Shown here: one piece after another, positions 18,361 through 27,657 of the stretch | How the letters are laid out: every line of letters starts with the position of its first letter | Numbering within the stretch: the first letter of the stretch is position 1 | Assembly (NCBI RefSeq): GCF_002831625.1 | Contig: NZ_CP025116.1 | Span: forward strand, 2,657,501 to 2,721,500 | From: Nonlabens sp. MB-3u-79 | Lineage (GTDB): Bacteria > Bacteroidota > Bacteroidia > Flavobacteriales > Flavobacteriaceae | Direction of reading: 5' to 3' | Length of the DNA stretch: 64,000 nucleotides | Program-made: the position numbers and the translations under genes | The notes under the pieces: model-generated | Seen by the model: the letters and a program-made list of their open reading frames with translations, nothing else | Databases searched by the model: none | Told to the model about the DNA's origin: nothing

Positions 18361-18619
18361 AGCATCCTTTTAATATGACATCTCGTTTATAAACAAATAA
18401 TTTTTATTAGTAAAAAAAGCCTCTTAGAATATTGATCTTTTTTTTTAAAATAAGAAAACGCCGTGCAATAGTGTTCTTGACTAATAACTTATAAAGTGGT
18501 GTAAAGACTTCACCAAGTTGTCATAAAGTAAACGCCGTGCCTATTTGAAAAATCCGTTTCCCACATATATAATTTATTTTCAATGATGCTACTTTGAAAG
18601 TATAAAAGTTGAAACTAAC

Positions 18620-18985
18620 TTATGAGATAACGTCATCTATTTTAAAATGAACCGCCTCTATTATAAAAAAGCAGGAGAAGCAAACGCTAATCTATTAAAT
18701 AGACCTTCACATCAACTAAAAAGCGATTTAGAATAAAAAACATTTATTCCTCATTTAAAAATTAAAGGTAACACGCTTATCAAAGAACAAATAACAGCAC
18801 TTATAGAAAACAAAAGAGTTATTGGTCCAAAAAAAGATATTGTTGAAGTTTTAAATTCAATGAAAATTTAGATAATTACAATTCATTTAATGAAAATATT
18901 TCTTCAGCGACTGCGAGTAGAGATTAAAAAAAGTAGTGGAATTAAATTTATTTGAAAAAACAAGAAAAAAATTAAAACAATTTAC
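18620..18985 (+). pseudogene. Decayed Fic-family gene, copy 2
   Basis: Fragments in several frames match the Fic relic at 9527-10191: YEITSSILK, EANANLLNRPSHQLK, PHLKIKGNTLIKEQITALIE, KRVIGPKKDIVEVLNSMKI and NLFEK near the end. There are stops after nearly every block, and the middle and the catalytic loop are missing. It is therefore an older or faster-decaying relative of copy 1. The remaining DNA from 18361 to 19008 holds nothing else I recognise. Confidence 0.7.
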
Positions 18986-19008
18986 CTATTAAAAGTTCGA
19001 AGCACTAA

Positions 19009-19143
19009 CGTGAATGATTTATTGCTACCACTCAACTACGTACGGAAATCCTCGCACATTTTCTATTCAGTTTGTATTTGCTAAATTCGATGCATAAAAT
19101 ACGCAACAAAACATATACAAATACTTTGGTGCCAATTAAAAAA
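19009..19143 (+). repeat. Full interspersed inverted-repeat (cassette-type) element
   Basis: The left end GCACTAACGTGAATGATTTA and right end ACGCAACAAAACATATACAA followed by ATACTTTGGTGCCAATTAA are imperfect complements. The interior contains TTTTCTATTCAGTTTGTATT and TGCTAAATTCG, shared with other copies. It ends about 11 bases before the serine hydrolase start. Confidence 0.75.
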
Positions 19144-19153
19144 CTAGACCCCT

Positions 19154-20836
19154 ATGAAAATATATTTTCTTTTATTTCTCCTCTGTACTTATTCTCCTCT
19201 TTCATTTGGACAGCTCAAAGAAAGTCAAGAAATTGATAATATTTTTAAAGAATGGAGTAAACGGAATGTCCCGGGAGGCGCCATAGGCATTATTAAAGAC
19301 GAGGAGTTAAAGTACTCAAAAGGTTATGGCATTGCTGACCTGGAACACGATATAAAAATAAGTCCCTCCTCTGTTTTTAATATTTGTTCAATATCAAAAG
19401 AATTTGTTTCTTTTAGTCTGTTACTTTTAGAGGAACAAGGAAAGATAAACCTTGATGATACCGTTCAAACATACCTCCCAGATTTTCCAGAATACGATGC
19501 GCCACTGACTATTCGGCATTTAATAAACCATACAAGTGGTATTAGAGACGTTAAAAAATTAATACAGTTAAAAGGGAAAAATATTTTAGATAATTTAGAA
19601 CCAGAAGAGGTTTATGCACTGATTAAGCATCAGAAAGCGTTGGAATTTTCGCCAGGTGACAAATTTGCATGGAGCAATTCCGACTACTTCATACTGTCAA
19701 TGATTATTGAAAAAGTATCTGGTCAATCTTTAAAAACGTTTACTCAGGAGCATATTTTTGGTCCATTAGGAATGAAGAGCAGCCTTTTTTACGATGACAA
19801 TACAGATCTTATTAAAAACAGGGTTTTTAGTTATAACAAGAAAAACGCAGAAGATGGTTTCGATAATGTGATCATGAGATTCCACCTTGTGGGTTCTTTT
19901 GGTGCATATTCAACCATAGAAGACTTGTTTTTATGGGATCAAAATTTCTATAACAATAAGCTTGGTAAAGGTGGCCAAAAAATCATCAAAAATATGCATG
20001 AAGAAGGACTGCTCAATAATGGCGAAAGCAGTGGTTATGCCCATAGTGTGAAGATTAACAACTATAAAGGATTAAAAACTGTTAGACATGGTGGTTCATT
20101 TGCAGGTTACCGATCAGTAATATTGCGATTTCCTGACGAGAAGGTTTCTGTCATTATCTTGGCCAACAGAGGGGACGCAAACCCATGGAAGATGTCCTAT
20201 CAGATTGCAGACGTGCTTCTCAAAGAAAAATTTATTGCCGTTTCTAAAAAGACAGAAAATAGCACAGATAATAAAACAGACAATCATGACAGTAGCCATA
20301 TAAAAGAAAAGTTCTCCCTTAACCAAATAACCGGAGATTACGAAATAGAACCTGGACGTCTTTTGAAATTCAATACCAAAAATGGTTCTCTACAATGCCT
20401 AGAAGGTTGTAGAGAACCTTCTTTGATGCTAATACACACGCAGGGTGCCACATATAAAGAAGCGAATAATTCTGATACGCAATTTGTTTTCTCAGGCTTA
20501 AACAATGGCCTCACTCAAAATATTACTGTTTCAGGCACTGGGTTTGAAATAACACTGAAAAGAAAAGAAAAGTTTGATTTTTCCAATCTAAACTTAGCAG
20601 ACTATATAGGTGATTTTTATAGTGAAGAAATCGATGCTACACACCAATTCTTTCTAGAAGATGGTCAATTAAAAGTGAAAATTGCAAATAATGAGATACT
20701 AGTATTGGCGCCAAAGAACATAGATACCTTTTATTCTGATGGTTACTTCGTTCATTTTATGAAGACAAATGGAAAAGTAAGCGGTTTTAATCTTAAGGCA
20801 GGTTGGGTAACTAATTTGAAATTTAAAAAAAAATAA
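19154..20836 (+). CDS. Exported serine hydrolase of the class C beta-lactamase fold
   Basis: A 560-residue protein with a signal peptide (about 1-19, …LSFGQ). The beta-lactamase-like domain spans about 25-350. The nucleophile motif SISK (Ser79, Lys82) is present, followed by LINHTSGIRD. The YxN motif reads WSN (in FAWSNSDYF), a Trp substitution, and the third motif is RHGGSFAGYRS. About 200 C-terminal residues form an added beta-rich domain (…ITGDYEIEPGRLLKF…), seen in many Bacteroidota members of this family. Likely activities are esterase, D-aminopeptidase or carboxypeptidase; resistance to beta-lactams should not be inferred. It is bounded by repeat elements on both sides. Confidence 0.85.
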   Translation: MKIYFLLFLLCTYSPLSFGQLKESQEIDNIFKEWSKRNVPGGAIGIIKDEELKYSKGYGIADLEHDIKISPSSVFNICSISKEFVSFSLLLLEEQGKINLDDTVQTYLPDFPEYDAPLTIRHLINHTSGIRDVKKLIQLKGKNILDNLEPEEVYALIKHQKALEFSPGDKFAWSNSDYFILSMIIEKVSGQSLKTFTQEHIFGPLGMKSSLFYDDNTDLIKNRVFSYNKKNAEDGFDNVIMRFHLVGSFGAYSTIEDLFLWDQNFYNNKLGKGGQKIIKNMHEEGLLNNGESSGYAHSVKINNYKGLKTVRHGGSFAGYRSVILRFPDEKVSVIILANRGDANPWKMSYQIADVLLKEKFIAVSKKTENSTDNKTDNHDSSHIKEKFSLNQITGDYEIEPGRLLKFNTKNGSLQCLEGCREPSLMLIHTQGATYKEANNSDTQFVFSGLNNGLTQNITVSGTGFEITLKRKEKFDFSNLNLADYIGDFYSEEIDATHQFFLEDGQLKVKIANNEILVLAPKNIDTFYSDGYFVHFMKTNGKVSGFNLKAGWVTNLKFKKK

Positions 20837-20837
20837 C

Positions 20838-20902
20838 AGTTGCTAACAATATATATGGCGCATTAAAATGAGCCATATAAATAACCATTAACAACAACTT
20901 AA
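20838..20902 (+). repeat. Minimal hairpin form of the interspersed element
   Basis: GTTGCTAACAATATATATGG (then C) and GCCATATAAATAACCATTAA followed by CAACAAC pair with a few bulges around a loop of about 14 bases. The terminal GTTG…CAAC and TAACA features match the ends of longer copies, but the roughly 70-base interior is missing. It sits two bases after the upstream stop and 15 bases before the next start, with no other spacer. Confidence 0.7.
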
Positions 20903-20916
20903 AAACCAATCTTACA

Positions 20917-22476
20917 ATGACAAAAACAATTTTAATACTATTAACTGGTTTATTACTTTTATCCTGTAAAGATGAAAAGAACAAGAATGTTTCATTAGAC
21001 GAAAATATAAAATCTGAACTTTGGGAAGATAAAACTCAAATCTATCTGCCTAATACTAGTCAATGGACAAATAGAGTTGAAATAGCCGATATAAATGGCG
21101 ATAATATGATTGACCTACTCTTTGCTAATGGTGGAAATTATGCTGCACCAGGAGAACCAGAATTTAGTCGCGTTTTTATCAACCAAGGAGCAGATAAAAA
21201 GTTCAAGGAAATTACGAATCAAGTTTTTGAAGATTCCAAATTTCTGTCACGCGTCATAAAAGTTCGAGACATTAATAATGATTCAATACCAGACATTATT
21301 GTTGGAACCACCTACCAGACACAGACCCAATTATACTTAGGTCTTGGAAACGGAGAATTTAAAAACGTTACTTCTACACATTTACCACAAATAAATGCAA
21401 GTGTTGGTGATTTAGAATTAGGCGATGTAGATGATGATGGTGATTTAGATATTGTTTTATCAGATTGGGGAGCAGGCTCGAATATGGATAACCAAGGAGG
21501 TAGAACAATGCTTTGGATAAATGACGGTAATGGATACTTTACTGACGTAACTCAGACTCAAATGCCTGATATATTGATTCAATTTTCATGGGATTTAGAG
21601 TTCTTTGATTTTGACAATGATTTTGATTTAGACATCGCTATCTCTTGCAAGAGGTGCGCAACAAGCAGAATTTATGTAAATGACGGAAAAGGTTATTTTA
21701 AAGATAAACTACTTTTACCTTCATATACTAATAACTACGACTTCGAAATAATGGATATTAATAATGATGGTTTTCTAGATTTAGTTACGGTTAATGATGG
21801 ACAAATAGTAATGGCTGACTTTGGTTCGAGAAGAGAGCATATATTTCTAAATAATAAAGGTGAAAAATTTATTGACGCCACAGATGAACTTTGGCAGGAT
21901 TCAGAGAATATAGGAATGGACGATAATAATATTGTTTTTCTAGACTATGATTCGGATGGGGATCCGGATTTTCTAATAAGTTCCTTAACAGGTGAGGACA
22001 GATTGTTAGAGAATGATGGAACTGGTAAGTTCAAACTTATACAGCCGGTCCTTAAGGGAAGTCCTACACCGCTCACTCTTTCTATTGCATTGGGAGACAT
22101 AAACAACGACAAGAAAATGGACATAATTATGGGACAAGGAGAAGGTGAAGAAGGAATCGAAGAGCGTATTTTTATTGGTAAAAACATAAATATGGATACA
22201 GCAAAACCTATTATTTCACATTTTAAAACTTATGAAAATATAGAAAGCGGAACTATAATTGCAAAAGCAAGAGTTCATGATAACAAAAGCCCCAATAAGC
22301 CACAAGATTGGAATTCCGTAGCATTAATACTGAATAAAAAGTCCAAACCAATTTCAATGACCTGGTATGGAGAAAACTTGTGGGTTGCTAGTTTTTCAAA
22401 TACTCTAGAAGTGAATGAAATGAGAATATGTGCTACAGATTATAGCGGAAATAAAACATGCTTGCCAATAAAATAA
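20917..22476 (+). CDS. FG-GAP/VCBS-repeat lipoprotein
   Basis: A 519-residue protein with a lipobox (LLLLSC, Cys17). At least seven calcium-binding-type repeats of the form DxNxDxxxD can be read: DINGDNMIDLLFAN, DINNDSIPDIIVG, DVDDDGDLDIVLSD, DFDNDFDLDIAISC, DINNDGFLDLVTV, DYDSDGDPDFLISS and DINNDKKMDIIMGQ. These build a beta-propeller of integrin-alpha-like blades, usually in surface adhesion or polymer-binding proteins. The last 80 residues form a separate beta domain. No enzyme motif was found. It is a single gene between two repeat elements. Confidence 0.88.
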   Translation: MTKTILILLTGLLLLSCKDEKNKNVSLDENIKSELWEDKTQIYLPNTSQWTNRVEIADINGDNMIDLLFANGGNYAAPGEPEFSRVFINQGADKKFKEITNQVFEDSKFLSRVIKVRDINNDSIPDIIVGTTYQTQTQLYLGLGNGEFKNVTSTHLPQINASVGDLELGDVDDDGDLDIVLSDWGAGSNMDNQGGRTMLWINDGNGYFTDVTQTQMPDILIQFSWDLEFFDFDNDFDLDIAISCKRCATSRIYVNDGKGYFKDKLLLPSYTNNYDFEIMDINNDGFLDLVTVNDGQIVMADFGSRREHIFLNNKGEKFIDATDELWQDSENIGMDDNNIVFLDYDSDGDPDFLISSLTGEDRLLENDGTGKFKLIQPVLKGSPTPLTLSIALGDINNDKKMDIIMGQGEGEEGIEERIFIGKNINMDTAKPIISHFKTYENIESGTIIAKARVHDNKSPNKPQDWNSVALILNKKSKPISMTWYGENLWVASFSNTLEVNEMRICATDYSGNKTCLPIK

Positions 22477-22487
22477 CAAAAAGGCAG

Positions 22488-22640
22488 CTGTCAACACCAT
22501 TTATAATTTATTGCTAGTTCTCTCCTCCTTCTAAAAATCCTTGAAACTATTCATAGCAGAGATCTTAACGGTAATTCAACGCACATTAGGCGAGTTTAAG
22601 AATTAAAAATAATTATTTATACAAACAATCTTAAAACAAA
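22488..22640 (+). repeat. Interspersed inverted-repeat element, right half degraded
   Basis: The left end CTGTCAACACCATTTATAAT followed by TTATTGCTAGTTCTCTCCTC matches copies at 34210 and 57003. The right half is only weakly preserved (ATTATTTATACAAACAATCT near 22610-22630). It fills most of the gap before the DUF3500 gene. Confidence 0.6.
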
Positions 22641-22650
22641 ACTCAAGTAA

Positions 22651-23832
22651 ATGAACAAAGTAATCTTAATTCTTCTCTCATTTATTTATTTTAACAATAC
22701 AAATGCACAACAAAGTACTGTTAATAAAGCACATCAAGTGACTTTTAAACTAAAAACAACAAGTCTGCCAATTAAATACTCCGTGGGTATAGGATGGTTT
22801 ATTGGTCCTTATGCAGGTGATCAAAAAATTGAACGGTCTCTATTTCCCAAAGCCCCAAACACAGATGGGCTTTATCAACAAACCATCTCTTTCCCAGACT
22901 CTTTGATGGGTAAAACTATTACATATTGGTATGAAGCAGCCCATTACGAAGAGGAGACTTTTAACCGGCACTTTGTTCTTGATAAAAACAAAACACAGCA
23001 AAGGGCTGATAGTTGGGGATCTATTGACGGTTTGCAAGGCAAGGTGAAACCCACAACAATGCTCTTTGTAAAGCCTAATTCAGCTGAAGAGGACACTATG
23101 TTTACTGAGTCCTATATAGGTATTACTACAGATGGAAAGCCTATAGAAGACCTATACCCGATTAAAAAAACAGGCTCCTCCACAACTCCTATTAAAAATG
23201 CGGTCATCGCCTTTGTTGCATCGCTTACTAAAGAACAAAAATTAGTGAGCAATTTCCCGATAGCATCGGATGAATGGAGAAGATGGCACAATGTAGAGGG
23301 CTGGCCAAGAGCAGGTGTTTGTTATAAAGACTTAAATGCACTACAACAAAAACTAGCTCTTGCCTTTTTAAAAGAGAGTTTAAGTACCCAAGGACTACAA
23401 AAAGCAACAGATATTATGACAATGGAAGTCTATTTAGCAAGCTTGGTAACAGAAAACAAAGACTTAGGAGGCGAAAAATATTGGTTTACTTTCTTGGGAA
23501 CACCTTCTGAAACAGAGCCTTGGGGTTGGCAAATGGAAGGACATCATATGATTATTAACTACTTTGTGCTAGGTGACCAAGTTGTAATGACACCCACATT
23601 TATGGGTTCTGAGCCAAATTTAGTCGAAACAGGCGACAACAAAGGGCTGCGCACTTTCGAAAAAGAAGAAAAAAAAGGTTTGGATTTCTATATATTGCTC
23701 AATAGAAACCAAAAAGAAAAAGCCAAAATTTTTAACAAGAAAGTGTTTGACCTTAACCAAACGGAAGCTTTTAAAGACAATGAAATTGTTCCTAAAAACG
23801 GAAAAAGGACAAATTGCAATGCTGATGAATGA
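22651..23832 (+). CDS. DUF3500-family exported protein, 3' end probably truncated
   Basis: A 393-residue protein with a signal peptide (about 1-19, …NTNAQQ). It contains the DUF3500 signature YWFTFLGTPSETEPWGWQME followed by GHHMIINYFVLGDQVV near residues 270-305. Function is unknown. DUF3500 proteins normally continue well beyond the point where this one ends. Here the sequence becomes unrelated (KNGKRTNCNADE, stop) exactly where a kinase-type sequence begins in another frame. The last 10-12 residues are therefore probably translated from the wrong side of a deletion junction near 23800. The N-terminal 100 residues are beta-rich and not assigned. Confidence 0.7.
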   Translation: MNKVILILLSFIYFNNTNAQQSTVNKAHQVTFKLKTTSLPIKYSVGIGWFIGPYAGDQKIERSLFPKAPNTDGLYQQTISFPDSLMGKTITYWYEAAHYEEETFNRHFVLDKNKTQQRADSWGSIDGLQGKVKPTTMLFVKPNSAEEDTMFTESYIGITTDGKPIEDLYPIKKTGSSTTPIKNAVIAFVASLTKEQKLVSNFPIASDEWRRWHNVEGWPRAGVCYKDLNALQQKLALAFLKESLSTQGLQKATDIMTMEVYLASLVTENKDLGGEKYWFTFLGTPSETEPWGWQMEGHHMIINYFVLGDQVVMTPTFMGSEPNLVETGDNKGLRTFEKEEKKGLDFYILLNRNQKEKAKIFNKKVFDLNQTEAFKDNEIVPKNGKRTNCNADE

Positions 23833-24541
23833 TCTATCTGCATATTTATTGCCCGATGTCAAAGAACCTATAGATCTGCAAACGGAGGCGATTATTCTAA
23901 ATACACTAGCATCGCTTCATGCAAGTTTTTGGGAATCAACAGAAATAAAAAAAATAGATTGGCTAAGAACCCCTGAGCAGTATTTTGATGCTTTGGGTCC
24001 TGGGGAACATCTTACGGATTCATTTGCACCGCCACCTCAAAACATATTGGATAGCATGAATCAGGGTTGGGAATTAGCTTTTGATTTACTACCCGAAGAA
24101 ATTAAATCAATGTTTTTGCAACCTAGTGAAAAAATAATAAAAAGGTGGAAAGACCTTCCCACTACTTTTTTGCATGGAGACACCAAGCTTTCCAACATGG
24201 CGCTAATGCCCAATAGCAGAATAGCGGCTTTCGACTGGGCATTTGCAGGTCAAGGTCCCTGTAGTATTGATCTGGGATGGTATATTGCTATAAACTCAAC
24301 AAGGTTAGCCCGAACTAAAGAAGATGTAATTTTATTATACCGTACATTTCTGGAATCTCATTTAAATCAACCCATTGAAGAAGAAACTTGGCTAAGAATG
24401 GTTGACCTTGCAGTTTTTACCGGAGCAAAAATGTTGTTGTGGAATAAAGCTCTTGGTTACCGATCAGGAACAGAAAGAGGAAAAAGCGAATGGAATTGGT
24501 GGATACAAAAATTACAGATTGTAGTTGCGCATTCGAACTAA
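23747..24541 (+). pseudogene. Aminoglycoside/choline-kinase-like phosphotransferase, N-lobe missing
   Basis: From about 23800 the +2 frame encodes IAMLMNDLSAYLLP, then FLHGDTKLSNMALMPNSRI and AAFDWAFAGQGPCSIDLGWY. These are the HGDxxxxN catalytic loop and the metal-binding DW segment of the APH/choline kinase fold. The residues before IAMLMNDLS (MTLTKRK…) come from the overlapping DUF3500 gene read in another frame. The ATP-binding N-lobe with its glycine loop and Lys is absent. The gene thus looks like the 3' part left by a deletion that also removed the end of the DUF3500 gene. An in-frame start exists at 23747, but an active kinase is unlikely. Confidence 0.65.
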
Positions 24542-24679
24542 CTGATCCAATAAATAAGATGGATGTAAAAAATAGCAGAGCACATGCTAAATTAAAAAGA
24601 TTTATCCTAGAATTAAAAAATACTTATGCAAGTCCCTTTTGCAGGTAATTATATGGTTCTCGCCAAATAGAAAGTCCAT

Positions 24680-24775
24680 TAAGATTTTCTATTCGGTTTA
24701 TGTTTTCCAAATTAAAAGCTAGAATAAGCAACGAAATCAAAGACAAACACCTCGGTAGTTGTCTTAAAAAATAAA
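24680..24775 (+). repeat. Right part of interspersed inverted-repeat element
   Basis: TTTTCTATTCGGTTTATGTT…GCAACGAAATCAAAGACAAA and CACCTCGGTAGTTGTC match the interior and right end of the family. No clear left end is seen in 24542-24680. The following 24776-25130 contains no gene or structure I recognise. Confidence 0.55.
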
Positions 24776-25130
24776 CTTCCTTTAGTCTTATATCTGTTGT
24801 TTTAAAGAAACGCCCCCATATTATTTACTAAAATTGATCACTCGTTGCAGAAAAATAATTGTAAAACAATACAAATAACACCATAACCTATTTTATCTGA
24901 TTTTGGAATGTTTCGTTTTTTAAATTAAGATATCTTATAGTTTAAAAAGTAAACTACCAATTAATTCTAGTATCCTATCAACCCAAGTGCTTTAGAGAAA
25001 ATGGGTAAAAGTAAAAGTGAAATACTATTACATCGTAATAAGTAACTATATTCGCCCGGAATTTAGATTTTATCTCACCTTAAAAAAGAGCGGATGACTC
25101 CTAACAATTACGAACTTAAACAAAGCTAAA

Positions 25131-26300
25131 ATGCCAATTAAAACTAACCGAATAGAATCTATTGACATTTTAAGAGGGGTTGTCATGGTACTTATGGCAT
25201 TAGACCATGCTCGAGGTTATTTTTATTACAACGCATTTCTTAGTGATCCAACCAATTTGGAAGACACAACACCTTTTCTGTTTTTTACACGATTTATCAC
25301 TCATTATTGTGCGCCAGTATTTGTGTTCTTAGCAGGAACTTCAGCCTTTTTATATGGTAGTAAAAAATCAAAACCTGAATTATTTAAATTCCTTTTCACG
25401 CGAGGAATATGGTTGGTTTTTCTAGAACTCGTAGTCAATAATTTTATATGGTTTTTCGATTTTAATTATACCCTTATAAACCTTCAAGTTATTTGGGCTA
25501 TTGGTTGTAGTATGATATGCTTGTCTTTTTTAATCTTTTTGCAAAAAAAGATTCTTTTAGCCGTTGGAATATTATTAATTGTTGGGCATAATTTGTTAGA
25601 TAATATTCAAATGAAAGGTGAAAGTTTTCAGAGTATTCTCTGGTACATTCTCAAGCAAAAAGAGTCTATAAGGATTCCAGATCATTTAATTTTATTCAAC
25701 TATCCAATAATTCCTTGGATTGGTTTGATGGCTTTGGGTTATTTATTTGGCACCTTCTATCAAAAAGGATATGAGGTAAGTCTGAGAAGAAAATGGCTTT
25801 TGAGTTTAGGTATTGGTTTAGTAGCCCTCTTTTTTATTTTAAGGTACATAAATTTTTATGGTGATTTACATCCGTGGAGCACTCAAAATACGACAACAAA
25901 AACAATTTTATCCTTTTTTAAGGTCACCAAGTATCCACCATCATTGTTATATGTCTGCATCACCATGGGACCTGCAATGTTATTTTTATATCTTTTTGAA
26001 AACACTAAGAACAAAGTGACTAATTTCTTTTTGGTCTTTGGTCGCGTGCCATTGTTTTATTATTTTCTGCATATTTTGATACTACACCTATTGGCAATTC
26101 TAATTCTATTAATTATTGGCGGCGATTGGCACCATATGATTTTAACGGGTAACGATGAAGGCTTAAGTGATTATGGTTACTCTCTTCCTATGGTTTATCT
26201 AGTTTGGGTAGGAGTTGTGCTACTACTCTATCCATTAAGTAAAAAATATATGATTTATAAAGCCAATAATAAAGACAAGTGGTGGCTGAGCTATTTGTAA
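25131..26300 (+). CDS. DUF1624/heparan-alpha-glucosaminide N-acetyltransferase-like membrane protein
   Basis: A 389-residue protein with about ten transmembrane helices. The N-terminal signature RIESIDILRGVVMVLMALDH followed by ARGYFYY is that of the DUF1624/HGSNAT (YeiB-related) acyltransferase superfamily, whose membrane members move acetyl groups from acetyl-CoA onto extracytoplasmic sugars. Conserved Asp, Arg and His in that first helix are present. Substrate unknown. It stands alone, with repeat elements upstream (24680-24775) and downstream (26356-26440). Confidence 0.82.
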   Translation: MPIKTNRIESIDILRGVVMVLMALDHARGYFYYNAFLSDPTNLEDTTPFLFFTRFITHYCAPVFVFLAGTSAFLYGSKKSKPELFKFLFTRGIWLVFLELVVNNFIWFFDFNYTLINLQVIWAIGCSMICLSFLIFLQKKILLAVGILLIVGHNLLDNIQMKGESFQSILWYILKQKESIRIPDHLILFNYPIIPWIGLMALGYLFGTFYQKGYEVSLRRKWLLSLGIGLVALFFILRYINFYGDLHPWSTQNTTTKTILSFFKVTKYPPSLLYVCITMGPAMLFLYLFENTKNKVTNFFLVFGRVPLFYYFLHILILHLLAILILLIIGGDWHHMILTGNDEGLSDYGYSLPMVYLVWVGVVLLLYPLSKKYMIYKANNKDKWWLSYL

Positions 26301-26355
26301 GACACAATGAATACATAATTTATAAAAGTGGGGTAGAAAACATCAAGGCTTAAAG

Positions 26356-26440
26356 TTTAACTAAAATTCGATAATTATTTGCTAATTGGGTACTTAAACG
26401 CGGCACTAATCATATACAAACACGATGGATGTGCGCAAAA
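26356..26440 (+). repeat. Right part of interspersed inverted-repeat element
   Basis: TTTGCTAATTGGGTACTTAA, then ACGCGGCACTAATCATATAC and AAACACGATGG reproduce the right-half consensus. Downstream, 26441-26641 contains only scraps of coding-like sequence (…ALERNLEFFPEDKTTK… near 26570) with stops, possibly another decayed gene. Confidence 0.6.
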
Positions 26441-26641
26441 ATGGCATTAACAACATTAGAAAAAAACACACCATAGTTGAAACTAACCAAAAATATACGA
26501 TTAAAGTATCATGTAATGCGTTTGAGTAAGGCGCTAAAAGAAGGCTTGCAATAACAAGATGCTATAAAGGCCTTGGAACGAAATTTAGAATTTTTTCCAG
26601 AAGATAAAACCACAAAAACAATATCGCTAAATTTATAAAAT

Positions 26642-27331
26642 ATGAAAAATATATTATTTGTTTTTACTTTATTTATCAGTTCTATTGGGTTTGCCCAAAA
26701 CAGTTACTGGTATGATGTGTTTAATAAAGTTAAATCTGAAAACACAGTGAAATTCACTTCTTTACTAAATGATTACTACTCAAATATAAAAATTCCTAAG
26801 GACATAGATACTGAGTTTTCTCCTTTGATATATAAAGGCTCTAATGAAAAGGCAACTCACTTAATAAGCTTCTCGTCTTAATCGTCAACATCATTAGCTG
26901 AATTTAAAGAATCTTTGTCGGGTCCTGATTTGGATTTATATTCTGCCGAATTGTTTAAAAATGTTGAGAGCGAACACGCTATTGCTGGTATCAATACATT
27001 CTATAGAAATATAAAAGACGGTTTGCCAGAGCCCACCATATTTCAGTCATGGACTTATACAGTTAAAGAAGCAACTAATTTTACAAATGCTTTTAAAAAA
27101 CTGCTGAAAACAATTTCACTAGATGGTTATATGGGCATGGGCGATATTGTTCACGGTTCAGACGGTGACAATGTCTGGTTTTTTAAAACCTATGCTGATT
27201 TATCACAAGCTTATGAATTTGACACAAAAAACGACATTGAAAAAACTGCTTACTCTTTATTTTATAAGGAAATATCAGAAGAAACCCTTCATAGGAGTTT
27301 TACGAGAAAACTAATTACAAGATTCAAATAA
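26642..27331 (+). pseudogene. Exported protein gene interrupted by a single in-frame TAA
   Basis: The frame opens with a signal peptide (MKNILFVFTLFISSIGFAQN), runs 79 codons to TAA at 26879-26881 (…HLISFSS*SSTSLAEFK…), and continues in the same frame to 27331. Together this is 229 sense codons and no shift is needed. Coding character is kept on both sides, so a single recent nonsense change is the simplest reading. The family is not recognised; the C-terminal part contains GMGDIVHGSDGDNVWFF. A downstream ATG (26915) could give a 138-residue cytoplasmic fragment without signal peptide. Translation as two pieces or readthrough is possible but unsupported. Confidence 0.7.
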
Positions 27332-27657
27332 ACAAAATAAAGGCGATTTTAAAACAATAGCCTTTCTGGTCAAACAGGGAGGCTTTTAGCATTATAGCTT
27401 TTAATGAAATAAGGCTACAGGAAACTTAAATCGTAGGCACATCTTCCTCTCTTAATACAGTTGTTTATATGGATATTAAAGATACGCTACAGGCTTCTTT
27501 TATATGGATACTAAACCCAAAAGCAATTTGGGTGTAAACTCAAATCGTTCTGTGTTCAATTAAGTATCTTGCTATCTTAAATGAGAGTGCATTTGAATCA
27601 GCTACTGTATTTATGCCAAGCGTTAACAGTCGTTGCAAAATAAACTAAACAGAAAAT
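27332..27657 (+). other. Intergenic stretch, weak terminator only
   Basis: AAAGGC…GCCTTT (27339-27365) just after the stop could be a weak terminator hairpin. The imperfect direct repeat GATATTAAAGATACGCTACA / GGATACTAAACCCAAAAGCA near 27470-27520, each after CTTTTATATG-like or GTTTATATG-like DNA, is minor. No gene is recognised. Confidence 0.4.

Noticed and set aside
19154..20836. Beta-lactamase (resistance) annotation for the two class C-fold proteins (19154 and 31520)
   Set aside because: The YxN motif is altered in both (WSN and YSE), both are larger or differently built than AmpC enzymes, and the fold covers many esterases and peptidases.
23620..23862. Minus-strand frame of 80 codons
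   Set aside because: It is the complement of the DUF3500/kinase overlap and contains Phe runs that reflect A-rich DNA on the other strand.
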